Below, in pieces: positions 44,820 through 52,040 of a stretch of DNA of 64,000 nucleotides; position 1 is the first letter of the stretch, and every line of letters begins with the position of its first letter. The position numbers were made by a program, and so were the translations under genes. Under the pieces are notes generated by a model. The model saw only the letters and a program-made list of their open reading frames with translations. It searched no databases and had not been told where the DNA came from. Origin of the DNA: Parahaliea maris (lineage in GTDB: Bacteria > Pseudomonadota > Gammaproteobacteria > Pseudomonadales > Halieaceae); assembly GCF_008064665.1 (NCBI RefSeq), contig NZ_VRZA01000005.1:62001-126000 (forward strand), given 5' to 3'.

Positions 44820-44928
44820 TACCGCACGTGATACAAATGTGCTCAGGCAAGCCAGCAACCTAATATTTGTCACGTACGGTATTAATATACTGCTTTAACG
44901 CCATACTCATGCTAATTTGTACCGTACG
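44820..44928. promoter_or_regulatory. Three 9-base operator-like sites upstream of the second hipBA
   Basis: TACCGCACG (44820-44828), CGTACGGTA (44873-44881) and TACCGTACG (44920-44928) are one motif in alternating orientation, 53 and 47 bases apart. The last two are exact reverse complements. The last ends 20 bases before the hipB start, which is where autoregulatory HipB binding is expected. Confidence 0.6.
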
Positions 44929-44948
44929 CTCGTTTATCTGGACAGATT

Positions 44949-45233
44949 ATGACTCAAGATCAGGTGCAATACGGTGCAATCCGATCCGCTGAGGATCTCG
45001 GTAAACTGGTGCGCGCTCACCGGAAACAGCGAAAGCTAACGCTGGAAACGATCTCGGGGCTGGGCAACCTGAGTACCCGCTTTCTATCCGAATTCGAGCG
45101 TGGCAAAGAAACCGCCGAACTGGGCAAAGTGCTGAAAGCGCTACGCACCCTGGGCCTGGAAGTGGTCATCCAGCCCCGCGGGCACGCTCCGTTAAAACCG
45201 CCAATCGAGCCCGAAGCAGGAAGCCATGCTTGA
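44949..45233 (+). CDS. hipB: HipB-like XRE-family antitoxin (second pair)
   Basis: 94 residues with an XRE HTH: IRSAEDLGKLVRAHRKQRKL, LETISGLGNLSTRFLSEFERG, KETAELGKVLKALRTLGLEV. This is a compact HipB close to the E. coli length. It overlaps hipA by 8 bases. Three operator-like sites precede it. It differs in sequence from the first hipB, so the pairs are not a recent duplication. Confidence 0.92.
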   Translation: MTQDQVQYGAIRSAEDLGKLVRAHRKQRKLTLETISGLGNLSTRFLSEFERGKETAELGKVLKALRTLGLEVVIQPRGHAPLKPPIEPEAGSHA

Positions 45234-46482
45234 TCCGGATGGTCTCAACGTCTGGAGCGATCAACGGCTTGTCGGCTACCTGTGGCGCAATACCCAGGGG
45301 CAGATCGGCTTTCGCTATGAAGAGGACTGGCTGGCACAGGGCGGGTTTGCAATTTCCTATACCTTGCCCCTGCAACACGAGGCTTCTACGCCCGAAGAAG
45401 GGCTCGCCCACCGCTTCTTCGCCAACCTGCTGCCGGAGGGTGGCGTTCGCGAGCGGGTTGTTCGCGATCTAAAAATCGCCAATACCGATTTTGATCTGCT
45501 CAGGGCCATTGGCGGCGAATGCGCAGGGGCATTGTCCGTATTGCAAGCGGAGCATCAACCATCCACTGAGTACGAGTACTACAAGGTCGCGGATGAAGAT
45601 CTCGCCAATCTGGTGGCACGTCGTGGTCAGGTACACACGTGGAGCGCAAACGAACGCCCGCGACTGTCTCTGGCCGGAGCACAAGACAAGTGTCCGCTGT
45701 TGGTCAGGAATGGCGCTTACTGGCTGCCTAAAAAAGAATCGCCTTCCAGCCATATCCTCAAGTTCGAATTGTCTGATTACCGCCACCTGCCCGCATACGA
45801 AACTTTCACGACACTACTGGCCGGCGCTATTGGTTTGCCGGTGGTCGACATCCAGCTGCGATCCATTGCAGATACGCACTACGCCTTGATTGAACGCTAC
45901 GACCGGCACGGCACTGAGCGCAATCAGATTGTGAGACTGCATCAGGAGGATTTTTGCCAGGCATTAGGCTTAGGGCACGAACGCAAGTACCAGGCAGATG
46001 GCGGTCCGTCTTTCGCCGATTGTTATCGGCTGGTTCAGGACGTTTCCAGTGATCCCGCCAACGATCTGCAGCATTTGCTGCGCTGGCAAATCTTCAACGT
46101 ACTGGCGGGCAATTCGGATGGCCACGCCAAAAACCTTTCACTGCTGTACCAGGCCAACGGCGAAATTCGCTTAGCGCCTTTTTATGACCTGGTTTGCACC
46201 CGTGCCATCGAACGTATTGACTACCATCTGGCATTTTCCGTTGGAGAGGAACGCAATCCCGGTGTCGTTTCCCGGAAACACTGGGACACACTTGCGCAAC
46301 ATTGTGGCGTGCGCCCTCGATTTCTCCAGGATCAGGTTCAGGATGTCGCGGCTCAACTACTGGAACAACTGCAACCCACTCGAGAAGCTTTCGAAAGACT
46401 GTACGGGGACTACGCCGCGCTTCAGCGGATCGAACAGATCGTGATGAAACAGTGTCGGCGCATGATCGAAGAATCAGTGTGA
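45226..46482 (+). CDS. hipA: HipA-like toxin kinase (second hipBA pair)
   Basis: 418 residues. N-subdomain 1-100 (VWSDQRLVGYLWRN, EEGLAHRFFANLLPEGGVRE), kinase with LSLAGAQDKCPLL, SHILKFE, the catalytic loop NSDGHAKNLSLL and PFYDLVCT. This chain is nearer the E. coli HipA type than the first pair. The start overlaps hipB (8 bases). It is followed 58 bases later by a perfect hairpin and by repeat copy 4. Confidence 0.94.
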   Translation: MLDPDGLNVWSDQRLVGYLWRNTQGQIGFRYEEDWLAQGGFAISYTLPLQHEASTPEEGLAHRFFANLLPEGGVRERVVRDLKIANTDFDLLRAIGGECAGALSVLQAEHQPSTEYEYYKVADEDLANLVARRGQVHTWSANERPRLSLAGAQDKCPLLVRNGAYWLPKKESPSSHILKFELSDYRHLPAYETFTTLLAGAIGLPVVDIQLRSIADTHYALIERYDRHGTERNQIVRLHQEDFCQALGLGHERKYQADGGPSFADCYRLVQDVSSDPANDLQHLLRWQIFNVLAGNSDGHAKNLSLLYQANGEIRLAPFYDLVCTRAIERIDYHLAFSVGEERNPGVVSRKHWDTLAQHCGVRPRFLQDQVQDVAAQLLEQLQPTREAFERLYGDYAALQRIEQIVMKQCRRMIEESV

Positions 46483-46539
46483 TTGGCAATGTTCTCAACG
46501 AGTAGAGAATACATTCGCCTACCTCCGCGAGGGATGGAT

Positions 46540-46563
46540 CACAACGGCCTATGGGCCGTTGTG
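46540..46563 (+). terminator. Perfect 10-base-pair hairpin after hipA 2
   Basis: CACAACGGCC (46540-46549) and GGCCGTTGTG (46554-46563) enclose the loop TATG. No T-run follows (CCCCTCGG), so it may be a processing or bidirectional stop signal rather than a standard terminator. Confidence 0.5.
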
Positions 46564-46570
46564 CCCCTCG

Positions 46571-46778
46571 GCCGGGGTCGCGCACGATCTTCGCCGCTTT
46601 GCGGCTCGTCTCAAAATCGCCCCTGGGGCGAGTTTGTCGAAGCGGAGCGGCCGGCGTCCCGGGGTTCGAACCAAGTCCTTGCTCTCCCACGCCCTTAAAA
46701 TCAAAGACTTAGAAATTGGGCTGGGCGTGGGGTGGCATGAAAAGGCGCTCGCGTGGTCCCATGGTGGTCCCAAAATCC
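46571..46778 (+). repeat. Dispersed hairpin repeat, copy 4 (full)
   Basis: The same block order as copy 2: GGGGTCGCGCACGA, hairpin 1 (GCCGC TTT GCGGC), hairpin 2 (CAAAATCGCCCC T GGGGCGAGTTTG, 46612-46636), GGCGTCCCGGGGTTCGAACC, TAAAATCAAAGACTTAGAAA, and TCCCATGGTGGTCCCAAAA. Hairpin 2 differs from copy 2 in sequence but pairs again. The remaining 246 bases to parD hold no clear gene. Confidence 0.8.
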
Positions 46779-47024
46779 AGCCCCGGATCCAGCCGCACAT
46801 GCCCCCGGGCTTCATCAAGGTAGGTACTGGCAAAGCCTTCCATGCATACCGTCATCAACACGAAACCCGTCGCACCTCACCATGAGTCGCTCACTTTCGA
46901 TTATAGCCCTGTCGTAGTCACGCGTTTCAAGCGAGGTTCCCTGGTAGCAACCCAGCATTGACACCCATCGATACAGGCGCATAATTGGTGCATATTTACA
47001 CCACGCATATCCGGAGGCCGCGAG

Positions 47025-47264
47025 ATGTCCAGACAAAGTATTTCCTTCACACCACCTAACGACGAATGGCTCCGAGCGCAGGTCGAGAGCAAAGAATTTT
47101 CGAGCAAGAGTGAGGTTATCAACGATCTCATCCGCAAGGCACGGGAGATCGAGGCCATACGTGCCAGGCTCATCCACGCGGAAAGTAGCCAATTCACCAG
47201 TCAGGGAAGAGCGGAGATACTCGCTGAAGCCAAAGCGGAAGCGCGGCACAATGGGGACCTATAG
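47025..47264 (+). CDS. parD: ParD-family antitoxin
   Basis: 79 residues with a ribbon-helix-helix start (QSISFTPPNDEWLRAQVESK, SSKSEVINDLIRKAREIE), the C-terminal part binding the toxin. It overlaps parE by 14 bases. GGAGGCCGCG lies upstream of the ATG. It is typical of the CC2985-type ParD. Confidence 0.9.
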   Translation: MSRQSISFTPPNDEWLRAQVESKEFSSKSEVINDLIRKAREIEAIRARLIHAESSQFTSQGRAEILAEAKAEARHNGDL

Positions 47265-47538
47265 ACTCACGGAAGATGCGAAGTCCGATTTAAAACGCAT
47301 TTACGCGCGCGGGCTCCGTGAGTATGGAGAAGAACAGGCCGATATCTACTTCAACGCGTTTTTTGATCGATTCCAACAGCTCGCAGCACAACCATTCTCA
47401 TATCCAGCCGTGGACGAAATCCGAGCCGGGTACCGGCGCAGCGTGTGCGGAATCGACAGCATCTATTATCGGGTTCAGGGCGAAACCGTGGAAATAATGG
47501 CCATTATTGGGCAGCAGGATCTGGATCAGTGGCTCTGA
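47251..47538 (+). CDS. parE: ParE-family toxin
   Basis: 95 residues starting at the ATG at 47251; a longer frame over parD is not needed. TEDAKSDLKRIYARGLREYG, then QLAAQPFSYPAVDEIRAGYR and IYYRVQGETVEIMAIIGQQD are typical ParE/RelE-fold blocks. ParE toxins poison DNA gyrase. Intact, with its antitoxin directly upstream (14-base overlap). Confidence 0.92.
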   Translation: MGTYRLTEDAKSDLKRIYARGLREYGEEQADIYFNAFFDRFQQLAAQPFSYPAVDEIRAGYRRSVCGIDSIYYRVQGETVEIMAIIGQQDLDQWL

Positions 47539-47617
47539 CCAACGATTAGTATTACAACATTGATAAATGCTGCAGGAAAACCCAACAAATTCGGTACCCG
47601 TTGCGACCAGGATCATA

Positions 47618-50026
47618 TTACTGAGGCGGGAGGGGTAAGTTCGCCTGAAACTGAGCTTGTGCCGCCCCATCAGCGATGGAATAGCCAAGGGCCGCATACG
47701 CTTTTTCCCGACGCCCGAACATACGCTCCAGTGTCGGGATGGTGGTATCGAGGTAGTCGTAGATCCGCACCGTGTCCTTATCCACAAACTGCCGGTGAAT
47801 CCGCCCTGCGTATTGCGCGAGCGAGCCCTTCCAGGAAATCGGTAGGCACAGGAACAATGTATCAAGCCGCGGGAGATCAAAGCCCTCCCCGATATACTTC
47901 CCTGTAGCAATCAGAACTTGGGTAGTGTCCAAGGCTGCCATCGCGGCGTTTCGCTCTTTGACGCCCATGGCTCCTCTCAGTACCTGGCAGGAGACACCAA
48001 GCTCTCGAAGGCGATCCGCCAACAGCGAGGCATGCTCCCGGCGCTCAGTCAAAAGTAATGGGTTGCGCCCCTCCGATACCGCAGCGACCACGTCTCCAAT
48101 GATTAATTGGTTCCGTTCATCGTCCAGTGTCAGCCAACGGTAGATGTCCGCAATATGCGGCCGACTCTCTGGAATGGAAAGTTCCTGTGGTGGCGCCCGA
48201 TGAACACGACGGACTATTACACGCTGCTCAAAAGTATGGCGTTGATCATCTTTGACCGCGTACCGGATTGGACCGGCCAACATGAAAATCAGCGATTGAT
48301 GACCATCCTGCCGATGGGGCGTCGCTGTTATACCGGCGAGATATTTCGCCCGTGCCTCACTGATTAGTGCCTCATACCTGGGAGCGGCAATGTGGTGACA
48401 TTCATCCACTATGATCTGGCCGTAATCAAACAGCCGCGGGTCGACAGCGTTAGTTTTACGATCGAGCATACTCTGATAGGTCGCAATATCGATCGCTCCA
48501 CTGGGTTTTCGCTTACCACCACCAATGACTCCAATATCGCAGCCTTCCAGGAACACCTCCAGTCGCTCTTTCCACTGATCGAGAAGCTGCCGACTGTGGA
48601 CCAGGATAAGCGTATTGACCTTACGTTTATGGATCAATCCGATAGCCGTCACGGTTTTTCCGAACGCGGTCGGGGCGTGCAGGAGACCAGTCTCGTGCTT
48701 GGCGAGCGCCGATACCGCTTTCGTCTGTTCAGGCCGTAGACGGCCCTTGAACTGCAGTCCCCGTAATCGCCTGCCACTCATCCGCTTATCATCAATAGTT
48801 ACCGAAATCCGATGTTCTGCGAGTAATGCCAGCACTTCGTCCATGCATCCGCGTGGCACGGATAAGAAACCTTGCTCGATCTGCGCCAGGCTGATAAAAC
48901 GCGGTATGCCCTGAGTAGAAAATCGTAGAGCCTGGGTTTTGAAAAACACCGGGTTGGAGAAGCTCGCGAGGCGTTTCAGTCGTGCGAGTAACCCTTGTGG
49001 TAGCGTCTCCACCGGCAGGTACAGACGGTTCGCCAGCGTAACCTCAATGGCGTTGGGGCAACCGGTAATAGCGACTTTAGACACCGGCAGTCCCTGCTCC
49101 CAGGGCTTCGTATCGTAGTCAGATATGCCAGGATCCTGCAGGCGGCTCAAACACTGTTCTATCTGTTCCGGTTCTATTTTCCTGACACCGGCAAGGTAGG
49201 CCCACTGGTCAACGAATGGCTCGAAGTGTACATCGACGAATACCGAGTTCCCCAATTGCCTCGGCCCCTGTTGCAAGGGGAGCGCAATCAGATTGCCAAA
49301 CCCGGCCTCTGGTAGCGTATCCTGGTTAGGAAACAGACGATCATAGGACTCAAAGGAGAGGCCGGCATGTTGATCCATCGCCCGGTCCAAAATTGCAAAT
49401 CCCAATCGACGTGCGCGCACCGCCGGCACCGGCTGAGTAAAGAACAGCCAGACATGGGCACCCTCACCGGAACGGGAGCGCTCCACCGAACAAGGTACGC
49501 CATGTTCTTCACAGACGCGGCAGAAGGCCCGTACCGTCTGTTGCCAGTCACTTTTGTCGAAATCGACGGCCAGAATCCAGGTCTGATCGTCGCGCAGTAG
49601 CGGATACACCCCGACGGTTTTCTTCCCGGACAAATGCGCATAGACCGCGCGATCATCCAGAGGAAGGAAAGCCTGGTGGCGACAGTCTCCACACTTGACC
49701 TTCGGTTTGTAACAGATCCCCTGGCGCCACTCATTTTCGCAGGCCAGGGCATAACCTCGACGCCCCTGAGTGTTCTCCCAGCGCAATGCGTGAACGTCGT
49801 CCCGCCCGCGGAACAAACTACGAAACAATGCAATTTTGTCGCCCGTCGACACCGGCACTTCGATGGCCGGCACCGTCCGATCGTTGACCCGCTCCATGGC
49901 AACAAGTTGCCGTTTGCGTTCAAGCAGCGACTGCCTTTCCAACTCAAGGGCCATGAGCCTGGCTTCAATGACCTCCAGTTCTGTCTCGGCAGTCGCCTCA
50001 TCAACTTCAGCCGGATCAATTTCCAA
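47618..50026 (-). CDS. TOTE-type conflict-system protein: primase-like (AEP) domain fused to SF2 helicase
   Basis: 802 residues from a TTG at 50026 (GGAGG at -12 to -8). A coiled coil lies at 10-45. The archaeo-eukaryotic primase-like domain follows: zinc-type cysteines 105, 112 and 115 (CYKPKVKCGDC), AVDFDKSD with Asp155 and Asp157, and SGEGAH at 186-191. The superfamily 2 helicase core has Walker A APTAFGKT (451-458), DECH (541-544), GITATPHR and QYAGRIHR. This architecture is known from the TOTE conflict systems, predicted defence against invading nucleic acids. It stands alone on the minus strand between parDE and hicAB, with no partner gene visible. Confidence 0.85.
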   Translation of the reverse strand: MEIDPAEVDEATAETELEVIEARLMALELERQSLLERKRQLVAMERVNDRTVPAIEVPVSTGDKIALFRSLFRGRDDVHALRWENTQGRRGYALACENEWRQGICYKPKVKCGDCRHQAFLPLDDRAVYAHLSGKKTVGVYPLLRDDQTWILAVDFDKSDWQQTVRAFCRVCEEHGVPCSVERSRSGEGAHVWLFFTQPVPAVRARRLGFAILDRAMDQHAGLSFESYDRLFPNQDTLPEAGFGNLIALPLQQGPRQLGNSVFVDVHFEPFVDQWAYLAGVRKIEPEQIEQCLSRLQDPGISDYDTKPWEQGLPVSKVAITGCPNAIEVTLANRLYLPVETLPQGLLARLKRLASFSNPVFFKTQALRFSTQGIPRFISLAQIEQGFLSVPRGCMDEVLALLAEHRISVTIDDKRMSGRRLRGLQFKGRLRPEQTKAVSALAKHETGLLHAPTAFGKTVTAIGLIHKRKVNTLILVHSRQLLDQWKERLEVFLEGCDIGVIGGGKRKPSGAIDIATYQSMLDRKTNAVDPRLFDYGQIIVDECHHIAAPRYEALISEARAKYLAGITATPHRQDGHQSLIFMLAGPIRYAVKDDQRHTFEQRVIVRRVHRAPPQELSIPESRPHIADIYRWLTLDDERNQLIIGDVVAAVSEGRNPLLLTERREHASLLADRLRELGVSCQVLRGAMGVKERNAAMAALDTTQVLIATGKYIGEGFDLPRLDTLFLCLPISWKGSLAQYAGRIHRQFVDKDTVRIYDYLDTTIPTLERMFGRREKAYAALGYSIADGAAQAQFQANLPLPPQ

Positions 50027-50136
50027 TCTTCATCCTCCAGCCGCAGAAATACTGATCTACTTACAGTTTAGAGCATAGCGAACATGTAATTTTCGGACCG
50101 CTTGCAATAGTACTAATATTCAGTACCATATTCGAG

Positions 50137-50391
50137 ATGAACAAACGACAGCACCGTACTCTCACGAGGATATACTCCCGCCCTGTAAGCGGCTCGATTC
50201 CGTGGAAGGAGATCGAGTCCTTACTGCAGGCACTGGGCGCTGAAGTTGAAGAAAGAGCTGGAAGCCGCGTAGCAGTGGTTTGGAAAAACGAGGTGCGGGT
50301 ATTCCACAGGCCACACCCCAGTCCTGATACTGACAAAGGCGCTGTGGCAAGTGTAAAGAAATGGCTGGAAAGTCACGGGGTAACGCCATGA
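50137..50391 (+). CDS. hicA: HicA-family toxin
   Basis: 84 residues, with SGSIPWKEIESLLQALGAEV, AGSRVAVVWKNEVRVFHRPH and KKWLESHGVTP matching a HicA subfamily in which GSR replaces the usual GSH. HicA is a double-stranded-RNA-binding-fold mRNA interferase. Its TGA overlaps the hicB ATG (ATGA), toxin first, as usual for hicAB. Confidence 0.88.
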   Translation: MNKRQHRTLTRIYSRPVSGSIPWKEIESLLQALGAEVEERAGSRVAVVWKNEVRVFHRPHPSPDTDKGAVASVKKWLESHGVTP

Positions 50392-50729
50392 TCAAGATGA
50401 TGGAAGTAAATGGGTTTCGGGCAACAGTTGACTATGACCCGGATATCGAAATGTTTCGCGGTGAATTCGTTGGCCTCAACGGTGGCGCTGATTTTTTCTC
50501 AGACAGCGTAAAGGGCCTGAAGCGGGAAGCTGAACGCTCCCTCAAGGAGTTTATAGCCGTCTGCGAGGAGCGGGGTCTGCCTGTGAAGAAGGACTACTCA
50601 GGCCGTTTCAATGTTCGAGTTGATCCGCAATTGCATGAAGAGGCTGTGCAGGTAGCCCGAGCTGCAGGAATCAGTCTGAATAAACTGGTGGAGAAGGCGT
50701 TGGAGCACGAACTCAAAGACAGTGCTTGA
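50388..50729 (+). CDS. hicB: HicB-family antitoxin
   Basis: 113 residues: a partial RNase H-like N-terminal domain (FRATVDYDPDIEMFRGEFVG, DSVKGLKREAERSLKEFIAV) and a C-terminal ribbon-helix-helix/CopG-like domain (RFNVRVDPQLHEEAVQVA, GISLNKLVEKAL). The start at 50388 gives the ATGA overlap with hicA. A complete TA pair. Confidence 0.9.
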   Translation: MIKMMEVNGFRATVDYDPDIEMFRGEFVGLNGGADFFSDSVKGLKREAERSLKEFIAVCEERGLPVKKDYSGRFNVRVDPQLHEEAVQVARAAGISLNKLVEKALEHELKDSA

Positions 50730-50763
50730 GGTGTGTACTCTTACCCTCCTACATTTTCTGCGA

Positions 50764-51165
50764 TCAGCAACCGCCCCTTTCCGCATCGAGAAAATTTCGA
50801 ACTACCGCCAGATCGCTCACCTGACCGGCCAGCATGTGATCCAGTGGTTTTGTACCTTTGAACAGTGGATTGTCGTTCGGGGTAGCTAGCCACCGGTCAG
50901 CCTGCGTCTGCTCGGGCAGCAGAACCTGAAGGGACTTGAATATTCCCAGAATGTAACTGGTCCGCTCCAGTTGATCCCCCGTTAGCTTGGCCTTATCCGG
51001 CTGGCTCTTCCAGTTGCACAGAGTCTCCTCACTGCCAAGCCCCAACAGGATTAATTGCTGTGCAGCGGTAAGGCGCCATTGGCTGAAGATTTTGAGTATC
51101 GCCGGCAGCAGTGAGCCAGTGACATTTGAATCAAGGTGCAACAGACGTTCGGCTTGAATAACCAT
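50764..51165 (-). CDS. Xre/MbcA/ParS-type antitoxin (orphan)
   Basis: 133 residues with the DUF2384 toxin-binding C-terminus: ILGIFKSLQVLLPEQTQADR, WLATPNDNPLFKGTKPLDHM, QVSDLAVVRNFLDAERGG. The upstream half is an XRE-like HTH (WRLTAAQQLILLGLGSEET). The partner RES-domain toxin would be expected directly downstream, but only 34 bases separate the stop from the convergent hicB. AGGAGAAAAGC precedes the ATG. An orphan antitoxin at the edge of the TA zone. Confidence 0.85.
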   Translation of the reverse strand: MVIQAERLLHLDSNVTGSLLPAILKIFSQWRLTAAQQLILLGLGSEETLCNWKSQPDKAKLTGDQLERTSYILGIFKSLQVLLPEQTQADRWLATPNDNPLFKGTKPLDHMLAGQVSDLAVVRNFLDAERGGC

Positions 51166-51452
51166 GCTTTTCTCCTGTTCGCATTCTCTACCGTATCGTT
51201 ATTGAATTAACAACGATCAGTCCAACGTTACTATTTCAGGTAGCCAGGAACACCGCCTTTCAAGCATTCAAAAATACGGATAAGAGGAGTACCGCGTTGG
51301 ACTATGCGTACAGAAAGAAAATTTGTGCCGCGACTGGTGCTGAAAATCAGGTCGGTGGGATTTAGAATTTTCGAGTCGATGGTCCCAATTTGGTCCCACG
51401 GGAAATTGACATGATATATTTTCCTGTAACTTCAATAACTTACAGAGAAAAG
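51166..51452. other. Region between the orphan antitoxin and tRNA-Ser
   Basis: 287 bases with no gene. Two direct GGTCCCA boxes near 51380-51400 (GGTCCCAATTTGGTCCCAC) resemble the GTGGTCCCA ends of repeat copies 2 and 4. The tRNA 3' end faces this side, so it may hold the boundary of the accessory zone. Confidence 0.4.
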
Positions 51453-51542
51453 TGGCGGAGAGCGAGGGATTCGAACCCTCGATAGGGATTAACCTATACA
51501 CCCTTAGCAGGGGTGCGCCTTCAGCCACTCGGCCAGCTCTCC
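51453..51542 (-). tRNA. serX: tRNA-Ser (GCU)
   Basis: 90 bases, 5' GGAGAGCTGGCCGAGTGGCT to 3' GCTCTCCGCCA. The acceptor stem GGAGAGC/GCTCTCC pairs perfectly, the anticodon loop is CTGCTAA (anticodon GCT), a long variable arm (TAGGTTAATCCCTA) is present as in serine tRNAs, and the T arm is GAGGGTTCGAATCCCTC. The CCA is encoded. It lies next to csrA, as in most gammaproteobacteria. Confidence 0.97.
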
Positions 51543-51665
51543 GGATTGTCTGTGTCGATGAATTTCCGTCTGGGGAAATCTGCGATATTCCCTTGGCATA
51601 CCGCCCTTCAACACAGGCGCGGCATCATACCACAATGGCTATGAATTCAAAGCCTTGCGGGGGCT

Positions 51666-51866
51666 TTAGCGGGAAGATTCTTCTTTTTTGGGTGCGTCCG
51701 TTTCGCCGTCCTGGATCCGGTTGTAGATCTCTTCACGGTGCACTGCTACATCACGCGGCGCGTTCACGCCGATGCGCACCTGGTTGCCTTTGACACCAAG
51801 GACGGTAACGGTGATTTCGTCGCCGACCATCAGTGATTCTCCAACCCTGCGTGTCAAGATGAGCAT
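51666..51866 (-). CDS. csrA: Carbon storage regulator CsrA
   Basis: 66 residues with [51 protein letters not shown]: all conserved blocks including Arg44 and the RNA-binding loop GxxxGVNAP. It binds GGA motifs in mRNA leaders and controls carbon flow, motility and biofilm. It lies between lysC and tRNA-Ser, the standard gammaproteobacterial position. Confidence 0.97.
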   Translation of the reverse strand: MLILTRRVGESLMVGDEITVTVLGVKGNQVRIGVNAPRDVAVHREEIYNRIQDGETDAPKKEESSR

Positions 51867-52040
51867 AATGTCCTTTTCTCCAGTCTTGGGCCTGTTGGGT
51901 TGTGGATATAACGCAACGTGCTACCCGCCACCGATCCTGGTGGCGTGGGGCAAACCAAGTACTTCCAATAACCTAGTTGTAGTTCAGTTTTACAAGATAG
52001 CAAAACTGGACCCTGAATCCGAATCCGCCTTCCGTGGGTA

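Noticed and set aside
42071-46778. The dispersed repeats as integron attC sites
   Set aside because: The GTTRRRY core and matching R/L boxes were not found, and no integron integrase is in the window; kept as structured repeats only.
46549-46833. Minus-strand frame over repeat copy 4 giving a protein-like translation
   Set aside because: It is simply the translation of the dispersed repeat; the same peptide-like string appears over copy 2 in a different context.
50137-50391. HicA with GSR instead of GSH taken as an inactive toxin
   Set aside because: The GSR form with FHRPHP appears to be normal in this HicA subgroup, so inactivity cannot be claimed.
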